A stretch of 64,000 nucleotides of DNA, taken from contig NW_017962917.1 in the NCBI RefSeq assembly GCF_001661345.1, positions 806,001 to 870,000 on the forward strand, written 5' to 3'. Under the pieces are notes generated by a model that saw only the letters and a list, made by a program, of their open reading frames with translations, searched no databases and was not told the origin of the DNA. This document shows, one piece after another, positions 1 through 10,252 of this stretch; positions within the stretch are counted from its first letter, which is position 1, and each line of letters opens with the position of its first letter. Both the position numbers and the translations under genes were made by a program. This DNA is from Ascoidea rubescens DSM 1968 (Eukaryota; Ascomycota; Saccharomycetes; Ascoideales; Ascoideaceae).

Positions 1-1475
1 TTGTGATAATTGGTATCAAAATCATAATCACTATTTTCTTCATCATTGTTATTAATATGATTGTCTTCATCAATATTGTCATCATCATCATCGTCATCAT
101 CATCTTCATCATCATCGTCTGAAATCTCAACAGTATAATTATATAGATGATCTTCAAATTCAAACATATATTTAAGGTCTACATCATATTGATCATCTTT
201 ATCCAAGTTTAATAATAAATTAGATACTTTATTAAATTCAAAACCATGAGATAGTAGGGCGTCTAATAGTAGTTCTGTCTCAATTTTTAGAGAACCGCCA
301 TCTATGAATTTTCTTGCAATTGGGAAAGTGAAAGCATTGAAAGACTCATGAACTAAATCATGAAATCTTAAATCCAAATTTTGATTCAAAATTGCAGATA
401 GTATATAACGAACCGAAGAACAACCTCTTGCCATTGAATAAATAATTTTTGGTGTCCCGATGGTTGTGTTTTGTAGGATTTCATTTTTTCGATCGATATG
501 TAGGGATAGTAATAATAGTTTTGTAAATTTTTTCCATAATCTAATGAACAATATTAAGAAAGGGTTTTGATAAATACCTTTTTGAGAGCCAAATAATTTT
601 GATATTGATAGAATAGATAAAGATATTATGTTGAAATATATTTCCAAGTCTAGTGAGGAGATGGATTGACTTGGAAGCCAATTTTTGTAAAATGAGGGAT
701 CGTATATGGAGACAAAAGAATTATTAATTTTTGCAAACTCTGTGAAAACCGGAGATTCGTTGCTGATAGAATTTGTTTCAGTATCAGCTGAGTCGTTATC
801 TTTGGTATCATGGGTAGTAATACTTACAGTATCATTGGTTTCCTTTTTAGATTTCTTTTTTGATTGGATTTTTTTATTTTTATTATCAAACTCATGTTCA
901 GTTTTGTTATTTGCAGAATTGTTATCACGATTTATGATTTGATCGATAGAACTTTCAGTGACTGAAATGTCGTTTCGAGAATCATTTTCATCGTCTATGC
1001 ATTCAGGAAAAATGTCTATTGAGTCAATTAGTTCATCGTTCCCCAAGCAGTTCAAAAATCTTAGTATTGATTCAATAATCTGAGCAAAAAGAAATGCCAA
1101 TTCGAAATTTTTAGCAGGAGAGTCCCAACTGACAATTTTATTTTGTTGAGTAGCAGCAATGAAAAGAGATAGATTTATTAAAAAGTCTGAGATTTTGTCG
1201 ATGGATAAATTGTAAGAATTGTTGTCATTTTGAGGTTGAGTAATTCGATCACTGAGACCTATTAGCAAGGAGGCCAAAAGAGATAGATTTTTGGAATTCT
1301 GAGGATAATACCTGTTGAAATTCAATAGATTTAGCAACACCTTCTGTCGCTTCAATTGGAAACTGAGTATATTAAAAGTAGACTGGAAATCCAAGTTGTC
1401 AACATCAATGCAGTTCGAATCGTGCTGAGATGCAGTTTGACCATTACTACCATTGTTGTTAAGCTCAATCTTCAT
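1..1475 (-). CDS. Unidentified protein, N-terminal part (gene runs off the window); Caf130-like is a weak possibility
   Basis: An open frame begins at an ATG at 1475 and stays open on the minus strand to base 1, so about 490 N-terminal residues are visible and the 3' end lies outside. The protein is largely helical and leucine-rich, with a low-complexity Asn/Lys/Ser insert around residues 170-230. A conserved-looking block follows, containing SIYDPSFYKNWLPSQ and ARGCSSVRYILSAILN, and an Asp/Glu run lies near residues 450-470. The ordered block with a later acidic stretch reminds me of Caf130, the budding-yeast-specific CCR4-NOT subunit. That resemblance is from memory and I could not verify it. 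No signal peptide or membrane segment is evident. It is divergent from POP7, with about 290 bp between the two starts. Confidence 0.75.
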   Translation of the reverse strand, partial: MKIELNNNGSNGQTASQHDSNCIDVDNLDFQSTFNILSFQLKRQKVLLNLLNFNRYYPQNSKNLSLLASLLIGLSDRITQPQNDNNSYNLSIDKISDFLINLSLFIAATQQNKIVSWDSPAKNFELAFLFAQIIESILRFLNCLGNDELIDSIDIFPECIDDENDSRNDISVTESSIDQIINRDNNSANNKTEHEFDNKNKKIQSKKKSKKETNDTVSITTHDTKDNDSADTETNSISNESPVFTEFAKINNSFVSIYDPSFYKNWLPSQSISSLDLEIYFNIISLSILSISKLFGSQKGIYQNPFLILFIRLWKKFTKLLLLSLHIDRKNEILQNTTIGTPKIIYSMARGCSSVRYILSAILNQNLDLRFHDLVHESFNAFTFPIARKFIDGGSLKIETELLLDALLSHGFEFNKVSNLLLNLDKDDQYDVDLKYMFEFEDHLYNYTVEISDDDDEDDDDDDDDDNIDEDNHINNNDEENSDYDFDTNYH

Positions 1476-1765
1476 TTTTGGGCCTGGTGTGTGATGGGCT
1501 TCGTAGACATGCGACGTGGAAGTGGCAAATAAGCGCTGACAAAATCGAGGAATCCTCCTGTGTTATTTCTGGCTCTCAGACTCTGGAGTTAGCTGCGAGA
1601 GGAGGGAAAGGCGAAGAAGCTGCAAAAGACAAGCGATAAAAGTTTTCCAGCCCAGACATCACCTGACTGCGCGCGTTAGCAGGTGTTTTTCGGACGCTCG
1701 GGCACGTGTTGACCAGAAGGCCTTTCGAGCTGTGCTTCCTGTTCTTCCTGTGCTTCATCTCCACC
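1476..1765. promoter_or_regulatory. Divergent promoter between the left-edge gene and POP7
   Basis: This 290-bp interval is clearly richer in GC than its surroundings. It holds a CACGTG E-box at 1703-1708, the core recognised by Cbf1/Pho4-type bHLH factors, about 60 bp upstream of the chosen POP7 ATG. Open frames on both strands here begin with non-ATG codons and look spurious. Confidence 0.45.
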
Positions 1766-2350
1766 ATGGACAAGAACAGGCGTCTCCAGCACGCAACGCT
1801 TATCAAGCACTCGTCCTTGCTGAAGTTCAGTGTTGCCCACTTGAACACTGCCTATCGCATCAGCTCCTCCTCGAACTTGGTGGGTTCTGTTAAAAGAATC
1901 GAGAAGAGATTGAGGGTTGCAGCTAAAAAAACCGGTCTGCTCAGCAACGATGTCAGTGGTGATGCTCATCAGGACACCAGCAGTTGTATCAAGGTCAATG
2001 GAATGGGAAAAGCTACAATGAAGGTCTTGCAGGTGGGAAACATCTTCATTCAAAAGGGCTATAAAGTTCAATTCAGGACATTGTCTATCCAGCTACTAGA
2101 TGAGTTTGAAATCACTCTTCCCAAGGACAATAAGAAAAAAGATGATAAAAAGGATCATAGTGATGAGATCGACATGGAAGTCGATGATGACGGGCATCTT
2201 TGTGGAAATGAAAAAAATGGTGGTTATGATGATGGTGACAATGATGACAATGGCAATGATGATGAAAGTGACAACAACGACACTCCCGAAAATGTATTTC
2301 AGAAAAGGTTTGTAAGTGGACTAGAATTAAAAATATATATAAAGTTTTAG
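1766..2350 (+). CDS. POP7: RNase P / RNase MRP protein subunit Pop7 (Rpp20-like)
   Basis: Pop7 is a small basic subunit shared by nuclear RNase P (tRNA 5' maturation) and RNase MRP (rRNA processing). It pairs with Pop6 to bind the RNA. The 194-residue product has the family's layout: a basic N-terminus, a strand-forming core with VNGMGKATMKVLQVG (the Alba-like GMGKA element, about residues 78-92), an acidic Asp/Asn-rich linker (about 125-175), and the terminal SGLELKIYI, closely matching the yeast Pop7 C-terminus. The start was set at the ATG at 1766, which has a good context (CACCATGG). The frame is open further 5' but has no ATG there. It is longer than S. cerevisiae Pop7 mainly through the acidic linker. 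It converges on VMA6 with about 86 bp between the stops. Confidence 0.85.
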   Translation: MDKNRRLQHATLIKHSSLLKFSVAHLNTAYRISSSSNLVGSVKRIEKRLRVAAKKTGLLSNDVSGDAHQDTSSCIKVNGMGKATMKVLQVGNIFIQKGYKVQFRTLSIQLLDEFEITLPKDNKKKDDKKDHSDEIDMEVDDDGHLCGNEKNGGYDDGDNDDNGNDDESDNNDTPENVFQKRFVSGLELKIYIKF

Positions 2351-2436
2351 ATTAGAAATTAAAACATAACTCTTCAATAAAATCAGAAAAAACAACAATT
2401 CAAACAAAAATGATACCATCCTACATGGAAAATCAT

Positions 2437-3480
2437 TTAATAAACTGCGATGTAATTGTTGATTCTTTCTTTTTGATTTTGAGCAATACATTCTGCAATC
2501 CAAGTAATATTACGAACCTCTTGCTCTCTCGATTTGATCCAAGACCAAATAGTACTCACTGAAAATTGTTGAGCAAATGCATCTCGGCACAAATCCATCT
2601 CTAGTTGATAGAAATGATCCTCTAATGTCTTATCACTAGAATTCATACTATCAAAGAATCCTTTGTATTCTCCAACTTGTTCCACTGCAATTTTGATTTG
2701 ATCAATGTCTTCAGCTCTAGATAACAATTGATTTCCATTGGGATACAATTTGCCGAAATTTGGTAACAATTTCAATTTATCATCAGCTGCCAATTCAGTA
2801 TCAAAGGAATTTAATGAAATGTTAATACTTCTTCTGTCTGCTTCAAATTCTAATAGTTTAGACATGACTTCATTTCCAGGATACGATATTTTTGTTTGAC
2901 AAAACTCATAAAAGTCTTCCAAGTAAGCTTTAAACAATGTGTTTCTAATAATTTCAATATTCAAATCGTCCAAATCATCTGCGGAAAGACAGTCTTTAAA
3001 ATATGGAGCCAATGGTGTATCAACTAAAACTGTCTTATACAAGGACTCAATATCTGTCGCAACTGATAACGCTGGCAAAGTATCAAACCAACCTAATGGA
3101 TGACATCTTTCTAAAATTTCACTTCTGTCTCGTTCATGAATTGTCCCTGTAATCATCAATGCAACGTTATCAATCATATATCCATATGTAATATAATCCA
3201 TAAACTTGGCTAATGGTTCAACTGCTTGTGCTCTAATATAATTGAACTCTTTATACAATTTCTCTGAGGCCTTTTCTTGAATAATAGAAGTTGATAAAGG
3301 TGATGGAACATTAGCCAAAAAGTTAGCATATTCAGTTGCTGATAATTGCAATTTCAAATCTTCTAATGTGTCGCATTGTGTTAAATTCATGTACTGTGCT
3401 TGTGTGAGCAACCCATTTCTGTACCCACGTACCAATCCCTCGATAAATCCAAAATCAATATTAAAAAACAATCCCTCCAT
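2437..3480 (-). CDS. VMA6: V-type ATPase subunit d (V0 sector)
   Basis: The 347-residue protein has no membrane segments and is the usual length for V-ATPase subunit d. This is the cup-shaped V0 subunit that caps the proteolipid ring and couples it to the V1 stalk on vacuolar membranes. Recognisable family stretches include the N-terminal MEGLFFNIDFGFIEGLVRGY, then CDTLEDLKLQL, YGYMIDNVALMITGT and CHPLGWFDTLPAL, and FYEFCQ near the middle. The start is the first ATG of the frame, at 3480, and it matches the family N-terminus. No disruption is seen. The promoter must lie in the A/T-rich interval 3481-4236, beyond which the RIM4 stop lies. Confidence 0.96.
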   Translation of the reverse strand: MEGLFFNIDFGFIEGLVRGYRNGLLTQAQYMNLTQCDTLEDLKLQLSATEYANFLANVPSPLSTSIIQEKASEKLYKEFNYIRAQAVEPLAKFMDYITYGYMIDNVALMITGTIHERDRSEILERCHPLGWFDTLPALSVATDIESLYKTVLVDTPLAPYFKDCLSADDLDDLNIEIIRNTLFKAYLEDFYEFCQTKISYPGNEVMSKLLEFEADRRSINISLNSFDTELAADDKLKLLPNFGKLYPNGNQLLSRAEDIDQIKIAVEQVGEYKGFFDSMNSSDKTLEDHFYQLEMDLCRDAFAQQFSVSTIWSWIKSREQEVRNITWIAECIAQNQKERINNYIAVY

Positions 3481-4236
3481 TTCAAACTACCTATCTATAC
3501 CAAGTTTTTTATACTTTACTGCTCGCTTCTTAAAATGTGGGTTTTGGATACGATGAAAAGGATCTGGCTACAACGAAGAGGATATGTTTTCACCCAAAAA
3601 CACTTTGAGTTTGCAGCATTTCTGCGGATGGGTAAAAACCGTTTGAGCCCAGCCCGGTTGGCGCGGTTTAGGTAATCACTGCCTTTTCTACAGGAAGCGG
3701 TAAGATAATAGAAGATCATTTAGGAATATAAATATATAACAATATATATAGTAAAGATTATTTAAACAAAATTCAATATAATTGGTTCGCATTTCAAAAA
3801 TTAATATTTTTTTCAATTTTAACTGATTGCTCAATATTTTCCAATTAGTCCATCAGAAAATAATCAAAACCAAACAAAAGAATAAAGGAGTAAGATATTA
3901 AAATAATTCAAAATGGAAGAAATTAAAAAAAGATGTCAAAATATCTAGCGAGAATTGAATTTGAATCATAACCAATAGAATCAAAAGTTGAATAGTAAAG
4001 TCGAAAATATCTAAAAAAAACAACCCCGGATCATAAAAAACACTTTACTATTCAGTAATCAAAAAAAACAGTAAAAAGAAGTAAAAGTTAAGAAAAACTT
4101 GAATAGACAGAAAAAAACAATTAAACTCCCAGAAAACAATACCGTCAATTTTCATTCATCAAAAAAATACCAAAATCACCAGCTCCACTGGAATTCAAAC
4201 TATCGAGATTAATTCGTATTGAGGTATTCAATTTAT
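3481..4236. other. Intergenic: VMA6 promoter and RIM4 3' region
   Basis: This 756-bp stretch lies upstream of VMA6 and downstream of RIM4; both genes are on the minus strand. It is AT-rich with many A-runs. A small GC-rich patch lies near 3640-3710. The short open frames here start with non-ATG codons or look random. I see no RNA gene. Confidence 0.5.
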
Positions 4237-6750
4237 CTAATATTCGGGACCTTCATCTTTAGTAATAGCTCCTGAGATTGTGCTCTGGGGATTATTGGAT
4301 GTTGATGGTGATGCATTACTAAAAACTGAGGGATGAGTGCTTCCCTTGGTAGTTACTGAAACATTTCTCATGTTCATACCATTGCTACTGTTTAATCTCA
4401 TTGGTGGATAGTACATGTAATAGGATGGTATAGGTGGTCCCTGGGAGTAATCGACACCAGCTGGATCATAATAATATTGGTAATTTGGAGTATATGGATA
4501 GTAACCACCACCTGCAGAAGATTGTGGCATAGCATTTGGGTCAAAACCATAAATTTCCTTTGGCATGTAGTAAAAATAAGAAGGGGAAACCGGTGATACA
4601 GCTTTATTAGATGTGCTTGTATTAAACTTTGAATAATCTGACAAATTGTTGGGTTGACTGTTTGTAGTGGTTGTTCCTTGTTCGACTTTATCATTGGAGT
4701 TTTCATGAGAAATTGCAGTTGAAGGAGAATATAATGATTTTGGTAGCATGTGTGATGAATTATTTGAGCGGTTGGAAGGGGATGAAGTTGGTGATTTTCC
4801 GGTACTTGAATTTGGATTTTTGTTTTTATTAGAAGGAGTTGGAGTTGATGTAACTGAATTATTTTTATCAATCCAAGAGTTTGCTGAAGCCGAGTTTTGA
4901 ATTAATGAGTTTATTGTGTTTGAGCTTACTCTTTTTTGGCTTTGGTTTACTTGATAATAAGGTCTTGAATTTTGAGCTAGATCCTTGTCAGAACTGGAAT
5001 AAGTAGAATAATCTTTATAAGATGACAAATTGTTTTTTGATGAGGCATATCTAAGATTATTTTTTGAAGAAAAACTATTTGAAGATGAATAGTTATTATA
5101 ATTTGATTGATTAGAAGCATAATGATTTGAGTTATAAGGATAATTCGAACTTCCAAGTGAGCGGTTGTTGTTATAACTCACTGAACGATTACCACGATTT
5201 GAAAAGCTTCTTCTTTGAGATGTTTGAATATTAGAAAGTGAAGAATTGAAAATCTCTGAGTTATTTTGATTACTAGAAGGTGGTGGTGGTATTAAACTAA
5301 ATTGCCCCATTGGAGCCTTTAAAGCCATACTGCCAATTGAGGAGTTATCATGAGAAGTAATTGGTGGAGGGATTTTTTGATTCATATTATATAAACCTTG
5401 ATTGTTTAAAGCCCTTTTAACTGGCAAGTTGATTGGAGGAGGTGCGAGTGTTAGCTGTTGCTCATTATAAATACTGCCAGCACTGTATCTATGATGATTA
5501 TTTTGTAAATTATACTGATTATGTCTATTGTGATGGTGCATCTCTTTATATTGGACATGCATTGTTTTATCCATAAAGATGGCATGGTTTTCTCTTTCAA
5601 CGGCAGCAGCAGCAGAAATCTCATTTTCAAACTTAATAAATGCAAAATTATTCGTTTGTTTTTGAACCAAACTAATGTCAGCAATCTTTCCATGGGCGCT
5701 AAATCTTTCTTCTAATTTTTCTTTGGTAACCCTTGAATCCAATTGGCCCACATAAATTGAATTTTTATCAATTGTAATTTCGTTAATGGTTTCATCAGGA
5801 GCTTCAATATTTTTAGCCCATTGAACAATCCATTCTGGGTTGCGATATAGATTAACATAAGCTCTAATTGCATCATCTCTATAAGCAAATTTCACAAACC
5901 AGGCTTTATTTAAAGTAATACTATTTGGATCATGATGATTAATTGGCAAGATACTTGTTCTAATATCACTATTATTACCAACTAACTGTTCGATTTCACC
6001 ATATTCCTCCATCATATCACAAACATCATTTGATTGAAGATCATAACCAGAATTGGTTGCAATGTATAAAGTTCTGTTAACTTTAGCAGGTTCACAACGA
6101 ATTGATCTACCATCTAGCATTGAGTGTTGAGCTTCTCTGAGAGCCTTTTTAGCGTCCTCATCATTAGTGTATTGAACAAAAGCATATGGTCTATTTGAAG
6201 GGTCTCTTAAGACTTTAACGGCTATTTCACCCCATTTTTTGAAATGATTAAACACAGAATTGTATAACTCATTATCGGATTTGGTTGCAGCTAAACTTGC
6301 GACAAAGACACAAGATGATGGACGACCACGAAATGGGGCTTTTTCATTTGATCTATTTGAAGAGTCTTGATCTTGGTTTTGATCAGTGTTTGAAATCTTT
6401 TCTTGGTGTTCTTGATCTTGAGATAATTTAGAGATGGAATCATTAGAATTAATGTTTAAATTGTTAGAAGTTGTTTCATGATAAGAATAAAATTGGTCTT
6501 CGTTATGGTCTTCGACCATGTCGGTTAAGCTAACTTCATCGGATTGATTATCATCGTCGTCTTCATCATCATCATCATCATCATCATCAAGAGATTCATC
6601 AGAAGAAAAAGAGGAAGGTAATAGTTTTGTGATATTTTGACGAACGGTGTTGTAATTCTCTAGAGTTTTGGCGGGCTTGCTAAAAATAATTCTTTCGACT
6701 TCGTTATCATCCATCATAGTGGAGCTGAGTTGGTCGGTTAATTTGCTCAT
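4237..6750 (-). CDS. RIM4: Rim4-type RNA-binding protein with RRMs and a Gln/Asn/Ser-rich tail
   Basis: The 837-residue protein has an acidic N-terminal run (about residues 56-72), then RRM1 beginning RGRPSSCVFVASLA (about 140-220) with its RNP1-like YAFVQY. The linker CEPAKVNRTLYI leads into a second degenerate RRM (about 222-315) and a third (about 328-405; SIYVGQLDSR and NFAFIKF). The remaining half is Asn/Ser/Tyr/Pro-rich and low in complexity. The RGRPS-CVFVASLA and CEPAKVNRTLY signatures fit Rim4, the meiosis-specific translational repressor that assembles into amyloid-like aggregates through its Asn-rich tail. The related paralogue Rie1 is the main alternative. The start is the only ATG ahead of the acidic run. 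Its upstream region is unusually long (3.5 kb), as might suit a tightly regulated meiotic gene; that link is inference. Confidence 0.85.
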   Translation of the reverse strand: MSKLTDQLSSTMMDDNEVERIIFSKPAKTLENYNTVRQNITKLLPSSFSSDESLDDDDDDDDEDDDDNQSDEVSLTDMVEDHNEDQFYSYHETTSNNLNINSNDSISKLSQDQEHQEKISNTDQNQDQDSSNRSNEKAPFRGRPSSCVFVASLAATKSDNELYNSVFNHFKKWGEIAVKVLRDPSNRPYAFVQYTNDEDAKKALREAQHSMLDGRSIRCEPAKVNRTLYIATNSGYDLQSNDVCDMMEEYGEIEQLVGNNSDIRTSILPINHHDPNSITLNKAWFVKFAYRDDAIRAYVNLYRNPEWIVQWAKNIEAPDETINEITIDKNSIYVGQLDSRVTKEKLEERFSAHGKIADISLVQKQTNNFAFIKFENEISAAAAVERENHAIFMDKTMHVQYKEMHHHNRHNQYNLQNNHHRYSAGSIYNEQQLTLAPPPINLPVKRALNNQGLYNMNQKIPPPITSHDNSSIGSMALKAPMGQFSLIPPPPSSNQNNSEIFNSSLSNIQTSQRRSFSNRGNRSVSYNNNRSLGSSNYPYNSNHYASNQSNYNNYSSSNSFSSKNNLRYASSKNNLSSYKDYSTYSSSDKDLAQNSRPYYQVNQSQKRVSSNTINSLIQNSASANSWIDKNNSVTSTPTPSNKNKNPNSSTGKSPTSSPSNRSNNSSHMLPKSLYSPSTAISHENSNDKVEQGTTTTNSQPNNLSDYSKFNTSTSNKAVSPVSPSYFYYMPKEIYGFDPNAMPQSSAGGGYYPYTPNYQYYYDPAGVDYSQGPPIPSYYMYYPPMRLNSSNGMNMRNVSVTTKGSTHPSVFSNASPSTSNNPQSTISGAITKDEGPEY

Positions 6751-6909
6751 GATGGGATAGTAATAAAAATGTGGTTAGTCTTAGTCTTAGGATTAGGATT
6801 AGGATTAGGCTAAAGATAAGTAATGTTGATGATAATAGTAGTAAATTGATAGAATATGATTACTTGAAGAATTATTGAGTTTTTGTTGATTAAAGAAATT
6901 TTTGCTTTG

Positions 6910-6960
6910 AGATTATTAAGATTATTAAGATTATTAAGATTATTAAGATTATTAAGATTT
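6910..6960. repeat. Tandem 9-bp microsatellite (GATTATTAA)n
   Basis: About five and a half copies of a 9-bp unit run head to tail 160 bp upstream of the RIM4 start, then drift into GATTTATGA-type units to about 6975. Confidence 0.9.
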
Positions 6961-7540
6961 ATGAGATTTATGAGATTTGAGATTTTTGAGAATTTGAAAT
7001 TTAATTGATATTATTAGTATAATTCTATTAGTTTTTTCAATGATTTGATGAAAGATTTGTAGCGCCAAAACAAAATCGGTTATTGCTATTAAAATTATAC
7101 TAAAACAAGTAAAACTTTAGAAAAATATTAGAAGGTTGAGTTGAATTGAGTTAAAAAAACGAGTTAAATGATAAATGATAATTAAATAATTCTTAGCTAT
7201 TATATTGACTGGTTTTTTTCTGTAATTTTGGTTGTGGATTTCAATTGAAACTAAGATAAAGAATTCAAAGCTGAATTTGTATATAAGAAAAAGATAATAA
7301 AAAAAGGAAAAAAATTGTAAAACAAAATGAAAGGGGGAGAAAAATAACCATATAAATATTATATGGATTGATAGATAACAATAAAAAATATTGTAAAGAA
7401 ATGAATAAATAGATAAATAAATAAATAAATGAAATTCAAACCAAGTCTAAACTGAATTTTGAAAGCTGTATTTGGATTTTTTCCGGCTAATCAACAAAGA
7501 ACAAAATAATAGTTTCTGAACAAAAAAAAGAGCACAGGTT

Positions 7541-7580
7541 TAAAATGAGATTTACAGATTAAAATGAGATTTACAGATTA
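7541..7580. repeat. 19-20-bp tandem duplication
   Basis: The unit AAAATGAGATTTACAGATT occurs twice in immediate succession within the gene-free region. It has no coding context. Confidence 0.8.
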
Positions 7581-10252
7581 AAACAGGATTTTAATAAACA
7601 TGACTGTTTCTCATTTAGGCAATAGAGCTTTATATTGTTGTGGTTCAAAGCTGGTGAGCTTTGGGAAAAATTAATGTGAGAAAGTAAATCTGATTGGTGT
7701 TCGAAGTTGTGCCTTGAGTTGAACAACCAGATTTCAAAGTGGTGGATTTCAGGAGATAACTAAAGTTAAGATTAGAATTTTTGCTTTTTTTGGGGTAGGA
7801 ATTAGAAAATCGATATTTGAGTTTCCAGTCAAATATTTTTGCTTTTGAAAAACCCACTTTGCTTTTGTGATCTTTCAATTTTTTTTATATTATTTGAATG
7901 TAGTTTGGGTAATCTGTACATTTAATTTCTATGAAAAAATACAAAAATACAAAAATACAAAAGAGATTCTGTATTATAATCTTGGATAAAAAAAAAATAA
8001 ATATTATTCCAGTGATAAAGTGTGGTGCTTGTTATCTCGCAATCGAAAATTTCAAAAACAGATAATTTGTTGCTAAAACTACCAATGAAATTGGATTCAA
8101 TATTATTGGTATTTTATTTGACAGTGTGAAATGAAGCCCACTTCTCAAAAAAATTGTCATTGAGATAATCGAACGGAATCTTTTAAGACATTTCTAGCCA
8201 AATTTCATATGGATTGTTTTTTAAAAGTTTGAACTAAGACAGTTGAAGAAATAATAAAATAATAAGAAATAAATTATTTATCCATTATTTCATTTTACTT
8301 TTGGAATAAATATAATAAATAAGGTTTTATCAACGCAGCACAACCAAAGTTTATATTTTGAATCTGCAATGAGGCCTGCATGATGGAAAGAGTGAGTGTA
8401 AACTTTAAACATAAACAACTGTTAACCATTACACAAACAGACTGCTGTTTATCATCATTTTGTTCTTTGTAGATTGATTGATGTGGTGTTTTGGCTTTCA
8501 TACCGAGTTTTATTGGATGATTTTTGAGGCATTATAGTCAAAAGTGTGAAATAAAACTGCTCAATGTAGAAGGTTTTATTTTCAAAAGCTGAGAAATTCA
8601 TAACAAAGTAGTCAAGTTGCACAAAAATAAAACATAATGCTAACTAATTCAGATATCCAATTGATTGGAGGTAACACGGGTTAAATTGAAAAAAAAAAAT
8701 GGAAAATAATTAAGACAACTTTATGCATAAATATTTTAAAAAGAAATAAATTTTCATGGATATTTGTCAAGTTCGATTGAAAAATAAACTAAAAAAAGAA
8801 AACAACAAAACTTGGGTATTTGAAAATTAATTTCAAGGTTTTGATTGGTGTGTTTGGCAATATTGAGAATCCCAGCCTATTCAGATTATTTTTTTGGGTA
8901 TTTTAGATTTGAAACGAGGAATTGATTAAAATAAATAAAAGGTTTAAAAACATTGGCAAATAGAGTTAATACTAATTGAATGCAATTTATCATTTGTGCT
9001 ACACAAAAGTGATTTTGCTTAACAAATAGAATTTCAATCTTTAGATGATTATTTTTTAAAAGTTTCAAAAGCTCTCATAAAGTCACAAAAAAACATTGAT
9101 AAAGTACAAATAGATGATAGATTCCAAAATATTATATTGGCCAGTAATGAATTAACAATAAGTTAACCACATGTAAAAATACACGCTGTTTCTTATTCCA
9201 ACTTCTACTTTACTTTCAAAAATAGCAACTATACAATATGCTTTTTTTCAGAATTGCAGAAAAAAAGGGTATGGAAGAAGTGCCAAAGGTGGTTGTAAAT
9301 TGTAAATTACAAATTGTAAACTGTAATTTGGAATATTGCCGATTTGATTGACTGAAAAAAGCAACTACCGATTTTTCAAAAACAATCAAAATCCCACTAG
9401 GATTTTATAAGTCCAAACTATAACCTAAGCAATAGAGAAAAACTTTAATATCAATTTTATTACAAACATATTTTTTTCTGGCTTTTTTTGTTTTTTCTCA
9501 GCAAATATTAAAAGACAAAATTTGAAGGAAAATAGACAGAAATATATATATATTTTTGAAACCTTTTTCCGATTAACTATTGCTTCTAGATAAATTATAA
9601 TTATTCTGAAAATCTGGTGTTTTCTCTCCTTCAAAGAAAAATTGAAGAATAATTTTGAAAGTTGCAAATATTTTAAAAAAATTTGCAGATTTTGAGAAGT
9701 TGTCAAAATTTTCTACATGAAATTCATGTTTTTAACAGCCTCGATTACAAAACAAAAAAGTGCAATTAAGAGCGTCCAATGAAAATTACACATGGATTGG
9801 GTGCCATCATTAAGTTATATCATTAAAAATTTCAAAACCCAAGCTGGTTTTGTGGACTTGCTAAAAAATAGAGTTTTAAGCTACATATTGATAAAATAAA
9901 AAAAGACTGTCTATCTCAATTGCATCGATATTTTGAATGGTATCTATTTAATATAACTCTTAATTGAGTTCAATAAGAAAGAAATAAGATAATATAACTG
10001 CCAAATCGAAACAATCCGCATATCCTGAAATCTTGTAATTCTGTTATCTAATCGGGTTGTTTTCACAAATACAACAATCAGTTAAATTTATTAGACCAAG
10101 TTTATCGGTAATCAAATAATCCCTGAAAACGCTCAAGCAAAGAGCACAAAAAATAAACTAAAACCACCAATACCAATGTGGAGGATGACTATGCTTTTTT
10201 CGGATTGAAGGCCACAAACGAATAGCCAAGCAGAAAAAAACCCTGTTTTCTT

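Larger units (their letters stand above)
6751..10252. other. 3.5-kb gene-free AT-rich region
   Basis: No convincing gene is visible on either strand. The open frames present (for example 7645-7878, 8295-8501, 8886-9068 and 9425-9706, all minus) are short, compositionally random and lack family features. The stretch contains simple repeats (GGATTA units near 6786-6810; 9-bp GATTATTAA units at about 6910-6960) and a 19-bp tandem duplication near 7541-7580. It lies upstream of RIM4 and downstream of CSN5. I see no tRNA, no point-centromere elements and no long inverted repeat. Confidence 0.6.

Noticed and set aside
706-942. 78-codon plus-strand ORF
   Set aside because: It lies antisense within the coding frame of the left-edge minus-strand gene and has no family features.
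1576-2071. Minus-strand ORFs over the POP7 region
   Set aside because: They are shadows of POP7 and its GC-rich promoter, with no domain.
6786-6810. GGATTA repeats as an internal telomere sequence
   Set aside because: The tract is very short and degenerates at once; the region is flanked by housekeeping genes. A microsatellite explains it.
7645-9706. Four short minus-strand ORFs in the gene-free block
   Set aside because: They are low in complexity, short and unrelated to one another, as expected by chance in 3.5 kb of AT-rich DNA.
6751-10252. Centromere
   Set aside because: I see no CDEI/CDEIII pair and no inverted repeats, so I do not call it; it remains only as a possibility in the findings.
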